Assembly: GCA_018065695.1 (NCBI GenBank)
Contig: JAGHST010000016.1
Coordinates: 1 to 64,000 of the forward strand
Reading direction: 5' to 3'
Length of the DNA: 64,000 nt
Source: Candidatus Cacconaster caballi
GTDB lineage: Bacteria; Bacteroidota; Bacteroidia; Bacteroidales; UBA932
Made by a program: the position numbers and the translations under genes. Under the pieces are notes generated by a model, which was not told the origin of the DNA, did not search any database, and worked only from the letters and a program-made list of their open reading frames with translations. This document shows, one piece after another, positions 15,458 through 25,607 of this stretch (its first letter is position 1; every line of letters starts with the position of its first letter).

Positions 15458-17842
15458 ATGACATCGTTCTTTCTTGCCATATACAGATTTTTCAGATCAC
15501 ATAGAATCGTTTTCTACGTCTCCCTTCTGTCATCACTGGCAGTCTTCATATTTTTCGGTCTTCAGATAAAGCTTGAGGAGAATATCTCGACTCTCCTCCC
15601 AAAGACCGAAAAGAGTTCGGACTGCGCCATCGCATTCAGCAACGTAAAAGTCAAGGACAAGATATTTCTCGAAGTGGTTCCGAAAAACGGACAGTCGCCT
15701 GCGGAAACGGCAGTCGCAATGGACAGCTGTATGGCCCTGCTCATTGGCAACGACGACAGGGGGTTCATCGGCAATTGCCTCTACAGAATTGACACAGACG
15801 ATATCATGAACCTCGTGTATTATGGTATGGATGCATTTCCGTGCCATTTTTCCGAGGCCATCGAATCTGCTTTCGATACTCTTCTCACCGTGAAGACCTT
15901 CGAAGAAGCAGCTTCCGGCAGTTCTCCTTTGGAACTTCCTCAAACCGGATTCGCTCTGATTGACAGCCATCTCTTCGCCCCTGACAGCGCATTTGCCCTG
16001 GCATTCATTTCTCCCGGATTCGATGCTCTCGACTCCAAGACCGGCAATGCTTTCGAAACATATATCTCCAGAAATCTCAAGCAGTTCGAGAAGACAAATC
16101 CCGGTTTCGAAGTCTGCTACCACGGTTCTCCCATCGAAGGAACTTTCAATTCGAGGCAGATAAAGAAAGACATATACGGATCGGTCGGAATCTGCCTTAT
16201 TATCATCTGCATTTTTATTGCGCTGAGTTTCAGATGCAGAAGTACACTCCTGCACCTTCTGCTGCCGGTTGTTTACGGCACCTTCTTCTCCCTTGCCTGC
16301 ATAAAATGGATTATAGGCAGTCTTTCCATCATAGCCCTCGGCATAGGTGCGATAGTGCTCGGGGTGGCGCTCAGCTACTGCCTGCACGTCATCACGCACC
16401 ACAAGTTCGTAAGTGATGTGGAAACCATCATAAGAGACCAGGCCAAACCGGTCTGCCTTGGCTGCATCACCACAATAGGCGCATTCGCAGGTCTGCTTTT
16501 CACCTCCAGCGACCTTCTCAAGGGCTTCGGCATATTCGCATCGCTTGCCCTTGTCGGCACCACTTTCTTCGCGCTTGCATTCCTTCCGCAGTTCTTCAAC
16601 GAGAGGAACACTGCCCGCAATGAACGCATCTTCGGATGGATAGACCGCTTCAACTCCCTGCAGCCGGACAAAAACAGATACATTGTCTCTGCAATGGTGT
16701 TGATTGCATTGGTCGGCATTGCATTCTCCGGCAAGGTCAAATTTGACAGCGATCTCAACAACATAGGATACAAGGAGCCAAAAGTTGTGGCTTCCGAAAA
16801 GCTTTATGCCGAACACGTCAACGGCTCTTCGTTCAATATGTTCTTCGCTGCCCATTCCTCAGATCAGGACAGTGCGATAGTCATCAGCAGAAACTTGCGT
16901 CCGACGCTTGACTCTCTGAAAAGCGCGGGACTCATCAACAGTTACAGCGGAGCCGACGCTTTCCTGATTCCTTACGAAGAGCAACTCTCCAACATAGAAA
17001 GGTGGAAGGCCTATTGGACTCCCGAGAGAAAGGCATCGGCCTTTTCAGTGCTGAAAGAGACCTCGGACAGATACGGATGGAATGAATCCACAGGGTTCGA
17101 TATTCCTGAAACGTTCCGTCTTATGACAGAGGCGGAGTTCTCCCCTGTCTCCCTGTATGAATACGGTGCGCTTCCTGAAGGACTTATGTGCAATTTCGTG
17201 GAGCAGAATGCCGACGGATGGCTCGTCTTCACAAGCGTTCAGATGGATCAGGCGAACAAGATGCAGGTATGCGATGCCATTGCCTCACAGGAAGGAATGA
17301 TAGTTCTCAATCCTTTCTACTACACCGGCGATATGGTTGAAATCGTGCACAGCGATTTCAACATCGTACTGCTTGTTTCCTCAATATTCGTCTTCCTGGT
17401 GCTGCTTCTCTCATTCAGAAGCCTGACAGTCTCCATAATAGCCTTCCTGCCTATGCTGCTCAGCTGGTATATACTGCAGGGCATAATGGCGCTGACCGGC
17501 CTGGAATTCAACCTCATCAACATTATGATATCGACTTTCGTCTTCGGTATCGGAGTCGATTACAGCATATTCGTGATGACAGGTCTTCTCGGTCAGGCAC
17601 AATGCGGAGACAGCCAGTTGCTGCTCTGCCACAAGTCGGCCATATTCTTCTCCGGCATCTCGCTCATTGTCGTAATCGGCTCTCTGGTATTTGCCACACA
17701 CCCGGCTATCCGTTCGACAGGAGTAACTTCCATCATAGGAATGGTCACAACAATTCTTATTACCTACATTCTGCAGCCTCTTCTCTTCAGAGTGGCACTC
17801 AAGAGCGGATTCCTGCGCAAAAAAGTATTGAGACAGAAATGA
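15458..17842 (+). CDS. MMPL/RND-superfamily exporter
   Basis: The 794-residue protein has the RND layout: one helix near residue 20, a large periplasmic loop, five or six helices (about 235-390), a further helix near 410, a second loop, and a C-terminal block of five helices. It belongs to the predicted exporters of the MMPL branch, single-chain proteins that move lipids or hydrophobic products. The next gene, a LolA-like periplasmic carrier, overlaps it by 4 bases (ATGA). MMPL plus LolA pairs are known beside aryl-polyene and other lipid clusters; no such biosynthetic genes are present here. The cargo is unknown. Confidence 0.85.
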   Translation: MTSFFLAIYRFFRSHRIVFYVSLLSSLAVFIFFGLQIKLEENISTLLPKTEKSSDCAIAFSNVKVKDKIFLEVVPKNGQSPAETAVAMDSCMALLIGNDDRGFIGNCLYRIDTDDIMNLVYYGMDAFPCHFSEAIESAFDTLLTVKTFEEAASGSSPLELPQTGFALIDSHLFAPDSAFALAFISPGFDALDSKTGNAFETYISRNLKQFEKTNPGFEVCYHGSPIEGTFNSRQIKKDIYGSVGICLIIICIFIALSFRCRSTLLHLLLPVVYGTFFSLACIKWIIGSLSIIALGIGAIVLGVALSYCLHVITHHKFVSDVETIIRDQAKPVCLGCITTIGAFAGLLFTSSDLLKGFGIFASLALVGTTFFALAFLPQFFNERNTARNERIFGWIDRFNSLQPDKNRYIVSAMVLIALVGIAFSGKVKFDSDLNNIGYKEPKVVASEKLYAEHVNGSSFNMFFAAHSSDQDSAIVISRNLRPTLDSLKSAGLINSYSGADAFLIPYEEQLSNIERWKAYWTPERKASAFSVLKETSDRYGWNESTGFDIPETFRLMTEAEFSPVSLYEYGALPEGLMCNFVEQNADGWLVFTSVQMDQANKMQVCDAIASQEGMIVLNPFYYTGDMVEIVHSDFNIVLLVSSIFVFLVLLLSFRSLTVSIIAFLPMLLSWYILQGIMALTGLEFNLINIMISTFVFGIGVDYSIFVMTGLLGQAQCGDSQLLLCHKSAIFFSGISLIVVIGSLVFATHPAIRSTGVTSIIGMVTTILITYILQPLLFRVALKSGFLRKKVLRQK

Positions 17843-18396
17843 AACGCATCATCCTTTCAATAATCGCCATCATATCAGGTATTTCCCTGAATGCTCAGAG
17901 CGGCGAGGAAATCATCGGCCGTATAGCGAAAGCCGGCGAAAAAGGCTTCACCATAGAACGTAAGTTCAATGAAGTCCGCAAATCGGCCGGCAAAAAGGCT
18001 GTCACCCTTGACGGAGACCTCAAATGGAAAGACGGCAATCTGGTTATGGATTACTCCAACGGCGAACACTTCAGCATAGAAGGCACCCGGATGACAATCA
18101 GACGCGGCGGCAAGCAGCAGGTTTTCGACCTGACGAAGAATATGATGATGAAGGCACTCAGCCACGCCCTGACCTACTCTTTCGAAGGAAAGCTGATGGA
18201 GCTTTCCAAAGAGCAGAACACCAACCTTGTAGCCACCAGAGATGGAAAAGAATACGTCGTAACCCTCAATGCCACCAGGAAAGCGGCTCGCGGATACAAT
18301 CGCATCGTGGTACGCTACGATACCGCCACCTGCTGCATCAAATCAATGATTATGGACGAGTTCAACGGAACATCCACCTCCTACACCATCGAATAG
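17839..18396 (+). CDS. LolA-like periplasmic lipoprotein carrier
   Basis: The 185-residue protein starts with a signal peptide (MKRIILSIIAIISGISLNAQ). The rest is beta-rich, with alternating strands typical of the LolA/LolB fold (GDLKWKDGNLVMDYSNGEHF, YNRIVVRYDTATCCIKSMIM). It would bind acyl chains in the periplasm. The ATG at 17839 overlaps the exporter stop as ATGA, which argues for translational coupling and a joint task of exporter and carrier. Sequence conservation in this family is low, so the call rests on fold-like pattern and context. A longer frame from 17602 only overlaps the exporter gene. Confidence 0.75.
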   Translation: MKRIILSIIAIISGISLNAQSGEEIIGRIAKAGEKGFTIERKFNEVRKSAGKKAVTLDGDLKWKDGNLVMDYSNGEHFSIEGTRMTIRRGGKQQVFDLTKNMMMKALSHALTYSFEGKLMELSKEQNTNLVATRDGKEYVVTLNATRKAARGYNRIVVRYDTATCCIKSMIMDEFNGTSTSYTIE

Positions 18397-18408
18397 GAAG
18401 GACGCGCG

Positions 18409-19173
18409 ATGGAAGACTTCCGCAGAAGTTTCGAAGAGTTCCTCGAACGCGAAAAAGTGGACTACAGCCTTTCTCAGGAAGGGCTGTACCTGTTTACGGG
18501 CAAATCCGTCAAGGTGGCGCTCGTACCTTTATCGGGACCTTTTCCCTCAGAGCCCCTGCCCGGTACGATTCATCTCTACGAGGATATATGGAGACGTGAC
18601 GGAGGAAACGTCAGAAAACGGCTTCTCGCCCACCTCGGAAGGTGGCGCAGCATTTTCGCCCGCAACTGTCTGGCGGTGAAGTTAGACACTCCGACCGCCA
18701 ACTCTTTCCTGCAGGAATATCATACCTACGGTGCTGCCAGAAGCAAATACCGCTACGGGCTTATGTATAAAGAAGAACTGGTGGCTGTCGCCAGTTTCTC
18801 CAGCGGACGTCCTATGCTGCGCGACGGCATCCCGGTGAAATCTTTCGAATGGATAAGATACGCTTCCCTTCCCCAGTCAAGGATTTGCGGCGGAATGGGC
18901 AAACTTCTTCAGGCATTTGTCAACGACGTTCATCCCGAGGAGGTTATGTCGTACGCAGATTTGGAATGGTCTGACGGTGGAGTCTATCGCACTCTCGGCT
19001 TCACTCCGGCGGGATATCGTCCACCGGTTGATTTCGCCGTTGACACCTCTGACTGGAACCGTATTTCGGTAAGGAAACTCTCAAATGACAAAAAATACCG
19101 CCGGATGGATACCGGCGGCAATTTTCAGATTATTTCAAATCTGGGAAGCATCAAATATCTCAGGCGATTCTGA
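18409..19173 (+). CDS. Uncharacterised protein with Mom/GNAT-like C-terminal half
   Basis: I do not recognise a named family with certainty. The 254-residue protein has an N-terminal part of about 80 residues with FEEFLEREKVDYSL, followed by a region resembling the GNAT-like fold seen in phage Mom and related proteins: LQEYHTYGAARSKYRYGL, EELVAVASFSSGR, FEWIRYASLPQSRICGGMGK, and SYADLEWSDGGVYRTLGF. In Mom-type proteins such blocks form the acyl-CoA-dependent core. The gene lies 12 bases after the LolA-like gene and overlaps clpC tail-to-tail by 14 bases. A nucleic-acid-linked role is possible only by analogy. Confidence 0.6.
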   Translation: MEDFRRSFEEFLEREKVDYSLSQEGLYLFTGKSVKVALVPLSGPFPSEPLPGTIHLYEDIWRRDGGNVRKRLLAHLGRWRSIFARNCLAVKLDTPTANSFLQEYHTYGAARSKYRYGLMYKEELVAVASFSSGRPMLRDGIPVKSFEWIRYASLPQSRICGGMGKLLQAFVNDVHPEEVMSYADLEWSDGGVYRTLGFTPAGYRPPVDFAVDTSDWNRISVRKLSNDKKYRRMDTGGNFQIISNLGSIKYLRRF

Positions 19174-21607
19174 CCACCGTGTCTCTGCGGTTTCGCGACA
19201 GATGCAGTTTCAGGTGTGCTCCTTCGGGAATCCCCTCCAGAATACATTCCGACACAGGATCTTCCACATAATGCTGGATGGCACGCTTAAGAGGTCTTGC
19301 ACCCATCTGAGGGTCGAATCCCTCTTCTGCAATGAACTTTCTCGCTGCAGGCATTATCGTCAGGGAGTAGCCCATAAGGGCCATCCGCTTGTGAAGGTCA
19401 CGCAATTCTATGTCGATTATCTTATAGATGTCTTCCTGCGTAAGTGAATTGAAATAAATCTGTTCGTCCAGACGGTTCAGGAATTCAGGCGTGAATACCT
19501 TGCCGAGGGCCTTGTCTATGATGCTGCGGCGGGAGTCCTCCTTCCTCTTTGCCGAATCAGTGACAAATCCCACTCCGCCGCCGAAGTCACGTATCTCGCG
19601 GGAACCGATGTTCGAGGTCAGAATCAGGACGGTGTTGCGGAAATCCACATAGCGTCCGGCACTGTCAGTCAGACGTCCCTCATCAAGCATCTGCAGCAGC
19701 ATATTGAAGATATCGGGATGGGCCTTCTCCACTTCGTCCAGCAAGACCACAGAGTAAGGCTTGCGGCGTACCTGCTCGGAAAGCTGACCTCCCTCGTTGT
19801 AGCCGACATATCCCGGAGGGGCGCCTATGAGCCTGCTCGAAGAGAATTTCTCCACATATTCGCTCATATCGATTCGGATGATATTATCCTGCGAATCAAA
19901 CAGAAATTCCGCTATCTTCTTGGCAAGATGGGTTTTGCCGACACCGGTCGGTCCCAGGAAGAGAAATGTGCCTATAGGTTTGTCCGGGTTCTTCAATCCG
20001 GCGCGATTGCGGCGGATGGCGCGCACCACCTTGCTCAGAGCATCATCCTGCCCCACAACGACTCCTTTCAGGATTTTCTCCATATTGAGAAGTCTCTCCC
20101 CTTCTCCTGCAGCAACTTTAGAGACAGGTATACCAGTCATCAATGAGACCACCTCGGCGATGTCTTCCGCTGTCACTTTCTTCACCTGCTCTTCGCTCTT
20201 TTCAGCATCCAGAGAGGCCTCCATTTCGGATTCCTCTTGCTTTTCGATAAGGTGCAGCCGCGCCGCGCGCTTGAAATCTCCGCTTCTTGCAGCTTCGCGT
20301 TTCTCTTCGCGCAGCAGGGCCATTCTGTCTTCGGCTTCCACAGCCTTCTGCGGCACTTTCATATCACCTATATGAGCCCTGGCTCCGGCCTCATCCAGCA
20401 CGTCTATTGCCTTATCAGGCAGGCATCTGTCAGGTATATATCTTTGAGTCAAAGATATGCAGGCTCTGAGCGCAGATTCGTCATATATTACGGAGTGATA
20501 TTCCTCGTAGCGTCCTCTGATGCCTTCGAGTATGGCCAGAGTCTGGTCGAAATCGGTAGGATTCACGACAACTTTCTGGAACCTTCTCTCAAGGGCGGCA
20601 TCCTTTTCAATATGTTCACGATATTCGTCAAGTGTCGTGGCTCCGATGCATTGCACCTGTCCCCGGGCAAGAGCCGGCTTGAGAAGGTTGGCGGCATCAA
20701 GAGAGCCAGGAGACGAACCGGCGCCTATCAGAGTGTGCAGTTCATCTATGAAAAGTATGATGTCCGGATCTTTCTTCACCTGCGAAATGATGGACTTGAT
20801 GCGCTCCTCGAACTGGCCGCGATATTTCGTGCCGGCCACGACTGCTCCCAAATCCAGAGTTATAACTCTCTTGTTCAGCAGCGTGCGGGGAACGCGCTTT
20901 CCCGCTATGCGCTGTGCAAGGCCCTCCACTATCGCAGACTTGCCGCTGCCGGACTCTCCGATGAGCACCGGATTGTTCTTCTTCCGCCTGCTGAGTATCT
21001 GTGCGATGCGTTCAATCTCCTGAGAGCGACCGATGACGGGATCCAATTCGCCGCTTCGTGCAGCAGCAGTCAGGTCATAGCCATACGTATCCAGCATAGA
21101 GGAGCCTGCGGCTTTTTCTTTCGCAGAGTTTCCACCCGAATGCGGAGCTTCGGCAAATTCCGTCTCCCCGGCTTCGTTGTCGATATTTTCAAGAAGGTTC
21201 CGGATGGCATCCGGTATCCTTTCCAGAGCAATGTCGGAGTTTTCCAGAGCTGTCGTGCAGGCGCCGCTCCAATTCGCAAAAATCTCGGCCATAAGATGGG
21301 CCGGAGTCATTTGTGTAAGGTGGAGCCGCCGGCAGGAGGCAATGATTTCCTGAGACTTTTCACTCAAAGAGACGCTGCCTCTTTTTTCGAAAGGAATCGG
21401 AAGAGGGGCCATTATCTTGGCTTCTATCTCCTGTTTCATCTTCTTGACGTCGGCTCCCAGACCTGTCAGAACAGACACGGCATCGGACTCCTTATATCTC
21501 AATATGCCGAGAAAGAGGTGGTCGGGTGTCGCTATCAGACTTCCAAGCCGGGCAGCCTCCTCCAAAGCATAGTTGACTACAATTTTTATCTCGTTTGAAT
21601 ATTCCAT
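19160..21607 (-). CDS. clpC: ClpC-type AAA+ unfoldase, ATP-binding subunit of Clp protease
   Basis: ClpC unfolds proteins and passes them to ClpP, or acts as a chaperone. The 815-residue protein has two N-terminal Clp_N repeats (about 1-150), a D1 AAA domain with Walker A GESGSGKS (around 220) and Walker B LFIDELHTLIGAG, a UVR-like coiled middle domain (RMALLREEKREAARSGDFKR), and a D2 domain with GPTGVGKTHL (around 560) and DEVEKAHPDIFN. The short middle region separates it from ClpB. I use the ATG at 21607 rather than the GTG one codon upstream. No clpP or clpS lies nearby. Confidence 0.93.
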   Translation of the reverse strand: MEYSNEIKIVVNYALEEAARLGSLIATPDHLFLGILRYKESDAVSVLTGLGADVKKMKQEIEAKIMAPLPIPFEKRGSVSLSEKSQEIIASCRRLHLTQMTPAHLMAEIFANWSGACTTALENSDIALERIPDAIRNLLENIDNEAGETEFAEAPHSGGNSAKEKAAGSSMLDTYGYDLTAAARSGELDPVIGRSQEIERIAQILSRRKKNNPVLIGESGSGKSAIVEGLAQRIAGKRVPRTLLNKRVITLDLGAVVAGTKYRGQFEERIKSIISQVKKDPDIILFIDELHTLIGAGSSPGSLDAANLLKPALARGQVQCIGATTLDEYREHIEKDAALERRFQKVVVNPTDFDQTLAILEGIRGRYEEYHSVIYDESALRACISLTQRYIPDRCLPDKAIDVLDEAGARAHIGDMKVPQKAVEAEDRMALLREEKREAARSGDFKRAARLHLIEKQEESEMEASLDAEKSEEQVKKVTAEDIAEVVSLMTGIPVSKVAAGEGERLLNMEKILKGVVVGQDDALSKVVRAIRRNRAGLKNPDKPIGTFLFLGPTGVGKTHLAKKIAEFLFDSQDNIIRIDMSEYVEKFSSSRLIGAPPGYVGYNEGGQLSEQVRRKPYSVVLLDEVEKAHPDIFNMLLQMLDEGRLTDSAGRYVDFRNTVLILTSNIGSREIRDFGGGVGFVTDSAKRKEDSRRSIIDKALGKVFTPEFLNRLDEQIYFNSLTQEDIYKIIDIELRDLHKRMALMGYSLTIMPAARKFIAEEGFDPQMGARPLKRAIQHYVEDPVSECILEGIPEGAHLKLHLSRNRRDTVVRIA

Positions 21608-21671
21608 CACTGAAAGGCCTGAAGGCCGTTGAAATCGTTCGCAATTTAGTTATTATTCCGCAAAAAAACTA

Positions 21672-21704
21672 TTTGGTTTTGACGTATGGATTTCGTAACT
21701 TTAC
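21672..21704 (+). promoter_or_regulatory. Promoter of gyrA
   Basis: TTTG at 21672-21675 and TAACTTTAC at 21696-21704 are separated by 20 bases, matching the Bacteroidota -33/-7 spacing. The gyrA ATG lies 25 bases further on. Confidence 0.6.
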
Positions 21705-21729
21705 ATCTTATAAGAAACCTTAAAATAGA

Positions 21730-24261
21730 ATGGATTTTGAAGAGAATGTCGGAAGAATAATTCCGATTAACATTGAGAACGAGATGAAGTCCGCATACAT
21801 AGATTACTCTATGTCTGTGATAGTTGCACGCGCCCTGCCGGATGTGAGGGACGGCCTCAAACCGGTACACCGCAGAGTGCTTTTCGGAATGGACTCTCTT
21901 GGAGTGACCTTCAGTCAGGGTGTGAAGAAGTCCGCCCGCATCGTGGGCGATGTCCTTGGAAAGTATCATCCGCACGGAGATTCAAGCGTTTACGAAGCGA
22001 TGGCGCGTCTTGCACAGCCTTGGAATATGAGATATATGCTGGTTCACGGACAGGGAAACTTCGGCTCCGTGGACGGCGACCCTGTAGCGGCGATGCGTTA
22101 CACCGAAGCCAAACTCCAGAAACTTGCCGAAGAGGTTCTTGCCGATATGGACAAGGACACCGTGGATTTTATGCCGAACTTCGACGAGTCTCTTCAGGAG
22201 CCTACGGTTCTGCCGTCAAAGGCACCGCTGCTGCTTATGAACGGAGCCAGCGGCATAGCCGTCGGTATGGCCACCAATATGGCTCCGCACAACCTTTCCG
22301 AAATATGTGACGCAATTTGCGCATACATAGATGACAATGACATAAGCCTCGATGGCCTTATGGAGCACATCAAGGGCCCGGACTTCCCTACCGGCGGCAT
22401 CATTCAGGGCACACGCGGCATCCGCGAAGCCTTCGAGACCGGACGAGGCCGCATAGTGATACGTTCGAAGACCAACATCGAAGTGGCTTCCAACGGACGC
22501 GAGACAATAGTCGTAACTGAAATTCCTTATGCCGTAAACAAGCGCGAGCTGATTGAAAAGATTGCAGAGCTCGTGGAAGAAAAGAAGATAGACGGCATCT
22601 CATACATCAACGACGAAAGCGACAGGGACGGTATGCGCATAGTCATCAGGCTGAAGCAGGGAGCGCCTTCCAACGTTGTGCTCAACACCCTCTTCAAGAT
22701 GACCCCGCTTCAGTTCAGCTTCTCTGTGAACAACGTGGCGCTTGTGGACGGCCGTCCGCGCCAGCTGAACCTCAAGCAGCTCATCAAATATTTCGTGCGC
22801 CACCGCCACGAAGTCGTCGTAAGACGCACGAAATTCGATCTCAACAAAGCGGAAAAGAGAGCTCACATACTCGAAGGCCTCCTCAAGGCCCTTGACATCA
22901 TAGATGAGATAATAGCCCATATCCGCGCTTCCAAGACCGTTGCCGATGCAAGGGACGGACTTGTGGAGAAGTTCGGCTTCACGGCGGAACAGGCAGACGC
23001 CATAGTCGAAATGAAGCTCCGCCAGCTTACCGGTCTCGAAAGGGACAAACTTCAGGCTGACTACGATGAACTTCTCAAGTTCATAGATTACTGCAGGAAG
23101 GTACTTGCCGACGAAGGTCTTCAGATGCAAATCATCAAAAACGAACTCTCGGAACTCAAGGCGAAATACGGAGATCCGCGCCGCACCGAAATCGAACTCT
23201 CCGCAGAGGACTTCAATCCGGAAGATTTCTATCCAGACGAGGATGTGGTCATCACGGTATCGCACTTCGGCTACATAAAGCGCACTTCCCTGACCGAATA
23301 CAAGGCTCAGAACCGCGGTGGAGTCGGCTCCAAGGGCAGCACCACAAGGGAAGAAGACTTCATAGAGCACATCTATGTAGCCAATATGCACAGTACTCTG
23401 ATGCTTTTCACCCAGAGCGGAAAGTGCTTCTGGATCAAAGTGTACGAGCTTCCTGAAGGTACAAAGACCTCAAAGGGACGCGCAATCCAGAATATCCTCA
23501 ATCTCACCACTGAAGACAGGATACAGGCTTATATCAACGTACGCAATCTCGGTGACGAAGAATACATCAATTCACACTATGTAGTTCTCGCCACATCGCG
23601 CGGTACAATCAAGAAGACTCTTCTTGAGGCATACTCTCGCCCGAGAGCAAACGGCATCATCGCAGTGAACCTACGCGAGGGTGACTCCCTTATCGGGGCG
23701 GAACTCACCAGCGGCGACTGCGACATACTTCTGGCAGGCCACGACGGCAAGTGCTGCCGCTTCCACGAAGCTGACGCGCGTTCAATCGGCCGTACCGCCT
23801 CCGGAGTCCGCGGCATCAACATTGAAGAGACAGACTCGGTTGTAGGTATGGTCTGCATAGATCCTGCCGAGCAGGCTGAAAACCCTAAAAACATACTGGT
23901 TGTCAGCGAAAACGGCTTCGGCAAGAGGTCTGAGCTCGAAGACTACAGGAAGACCAACCGCGGCGGCAAGGGAGTCAAGACCATCAACATCACACCGAAG
24001 ACAGGCTCGCTTATTGCACTGAAAGCCATAAGGGACGACAATGATCTTATGATAATCAACAAGTCTGGTATCACCATCAGAATGCCGGCTGCTGACATCA
24101 GGACAGCCGGAAGGGCCACACAGGGCGTCAAGCTCATCTCCCTCAGAGAAGGTGACAGCATTGCCGCAGTATGCGTGGTAAACCACGAAGACGAAGCTGA
24201 AGCGCCTGTCGAAGGCCTGAACGTTGAAACAAATGAAACGATAACTGTAAATGAACAATAA
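21730..24261 (+). CDS. gyrA: DNA gyrase subunit A
   Basis: GyrA carries the DNA cleavage and religation site of gyrase, which introduces negative supercoils with GyrB. The 843-residue length is typical. The catalytic tyrosine is Tyr124 in AMRYTEA. The quinolone region reads [17 protein letters not shown] (80-96), so the E. coli Ser83 equivalent is Ser85 and the Asp87 equivalent is Glu89, a normal susceptible-type pattern. The C-terminal DNA-wrapping propeller follows from about 500; its GyrA box is degenerate (TNRGGKGV in place of QRRGGKG). The stop overlaps a possible start of the next gene by 11 bases. Confidence 0.97.
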   Translation: MDFEENVGRIIPINIENEMKSAYIDYSMSVIVARALPDVRDGLKPVHRRVLFGMDSLGVTFSQGVKKSARIVGDVLGKYHPHGDSSVYEAMARLAQPWNMRYMLVHGQGNFGSVDGDPVAAMRYTEAKLQKLAEEVLADMDKDTVDFMPNFDESLQEPTVLPSKAPLLLMNGASGIAVGMATNMAPHNLSEICDAICAYIDDNDISLDGLMEHIKGPDFPTGGIIQGTRGIREAFETGRGRIVIRSKTNIEVASNGRETIVVTEIPYAVNKRELIEKIAELVEEKKIDGISYINDESDRDGMRIVIRLKQGAPSNVVLNTLFKMTPLQFSFSVNNVALVDGRPRQLNLKQLIKYFVRHRHEVVVRRTKFDLNKAEKRAHILEGLLKALDIIDEIIAHIRASKTVADARDGLVEKFGFTAEQADAIVEMKLRQLTGLERDKLQADYDELLKFIDYCRKVLADEGLQMQIIKNELSELKAKYGDPRRTEIELSAEDFNPEDFYPDEDVVITVSHFGYIKRTSLTEYKAQNRGGVGSKGSTTREEDFIEHIYVANMHSTLMLFTQSGKCFWIKVYELPEGTKTSKGRAIQNILNLTTEDRIQAYINVRNLGDEEYINSHYVVLATSRGTIKKTLLEAYSRPRANGIIAVNLREGDSLIGAELTSGDCDILLAGHDGKCCRFHEADARSIGRTASGVRGINIEETDSVVGMVCIDPAEQAENPKNILVVSENGFGKRSELEDYRKTNRGGKGVKTINITPKTGSLIALKAIRDDNDLMIINKSGITIRMPAADIRTAGRATQGVKLISLREGDSIAAVCVVNHEDEAEAPVEGLNVETNETITVNEQ

Positions 24262-24274
24262 CCAAAAACCAATT

Positions 24275-25606
24275 ATGAAAAAAATTCTTATCGCATTGTC
24301 GCTTATCCTCTCCGTTACGATGGTAAGCGCCCAGCCAAGGAACGCAGAAGATGCAAAGAAGGCCGTTGACAAGGCCGTTGCCGCTTCTCAGGACGCCAAG
24401 AAATCCCAGAAGGCCGACACTTGGATCAAACTTGCCAAAGCATACGTCGAGGCATACGACCAGCCGAGCAGGAATGTCCTTACCGGCACACCGCGCACCG
24501 AAGTCAAGCTTCTTATCAAAGATCAGCAGATTCTCTCAAGCGAAGACAGGAAAGGTGCTGAAGAGACCTATTCAGTAGATGTTTATCAGAACAAGGACCT
24601 TTACTACAATGCCAACGGTCTGCTCGAGTTCTTCATCATCACAAAACCGGCTGTCGAGGGAGATCTCCTCTTCCTGGCTGAGCAGGCTCTCGGCAAGGCA
24701 TTCGAACTTGATGCAAAAGGCTCGAAGAGAAAAGACATCGAAGCTTTGTACACCGACATTCTCGGCAAGTATTCCAATGAAGGTATTTCAAATTACCTTG
24801 CAGGCAACTTCGAAAAGTCTGCAGAACGCTTCGAAAAAGCATCAAACTGCTCCGAAACAGCACCTACAATCAAGAAATTTGACGGAACCAATGCATATTA
24901 CACAGCTCTCGTATCACAGATGGCAGGCAAATTCGACACCGCTGTCGAATTCTACAAGAAGTGTTCTGCAAACGGTTATTATCAGGAAGGCGGTGTATTC
25001 TCAAACCTCGCTGAAATCTATCGCCAGCAGCAGGATACCACCAGTTGGAAAGCCGCTTTGGAGGAAGGTTTCCAGAAATATCCTGAAAGTCAGGGCGTTC
25101 TCGTAGGTCTCATCAATCTTTACCGCGAAAGCGGAGACGATCCTCAGAAGATTTTCGAACTTCTCCACACAGCACAGGCAAACGAGCCTGAAAACGCAAG
25201 CCTCTTCTATGTTGAGGGTGACGTTTACAAGCAGCTCGGAGACGTTGAAAATGCAGCAAGGCTCTACGACAAGTCGTTCGAAATCAATCCTGAATATGTA
25301 TTCGGCGTTCTTTCGAAAGGCGTTCTCTACTATGAGCAGGCAGTCAAGATTCAGGAAGAGGCAAATGCCGAACTTGACGACACCAAGTATATGGAACTTA
25401 TCAAGAAGATGGACGAGACCCTGCTTGCAGCAATTGCTCCATTCGAAAAGGCATATTCAATCACTGCTGACGAAGAAATCAAACGCGGAGTTGCCGAATA
25501 TCTGAAGAACATCTTCTTCCGTTTCCGCGACAAAGGTGAAGAATATCAGCAGCAGTACGAAAAGTACAACAAGCTTGCATCAGAAGGCGTACAGCCTGCC
25601 GAATAA
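24275..25606 (+). CDS. Secreted TPR-repeat protein
   Basis: The 443-residue protein starts with a signal peptide (MKKILIALSLILSVTMVSAQ) and carries tetratricopeptide repeats, clearest around FEKSAERFEKASNC, KFDTAVEFYKKC and VENAARLYDKSFEINPEY. TPR arrays bind partner proteins, so a periplasmic scaffold role is likely. I prefer the ATG at 24275 over the in-frame ATG at 24251, because it begins exactly at the signal peptide. It follows gyrA by 13 bases and may be read with it. The convergent MBL gene ends 1 base away. Conserved gyrA-TPR neighbours are common in Bacteroidales; the function is unknown. Confidence 0.8.
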   Translation: MKKILIALSLILSVTMVSAQPRNAEDAKKAVDKAVAASQDAKKSQKADTWIKLAKAYVEAYDQPSRNVLTGTPRTEVKLLIKDQQILSSEDRKGAEETYSVDVYQNKDLYYNANGLLEFFIITKPAVEGDLLFLAEQALGKAFELDAKGSKRKDIEALYTDILGKYSNEGISNYLAGNFEKSAERFEKASNCSETAPTIKKFDGTNAYYTALVSQMAGKFDTAVEFYKKCSANGYYQEGGVFSNLAEIYRQQQDTTSWKAALEEGFQKYPESQGVLVGLINLYRESGDDPQKIFELLHTAQANEPENASLFYVEGDVYKQLGDVENAARLYDKSFEINPEYVFGVLSKGVLYYEQAVKIQEEANAELDDTKYMELIKKMDETLLAAIAPFEKAYSITADEEIKRGVAEYLKNIFFRFRDKGEEYQQQYEKYNKLASEGVQPAE

Positions 25607-25607
25607 T

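Noticed and set aside
15533-16855. 440-residue open frame opposite the MMPL exporter
   Set aside because: Antisense shadow with unusual composition and no motif.
20237-21598. 453-residue open frame opposite clpC
   Set aside because: It lies wholly antisense to a well-supported gene and shows no domain; a codon-bias shadow.
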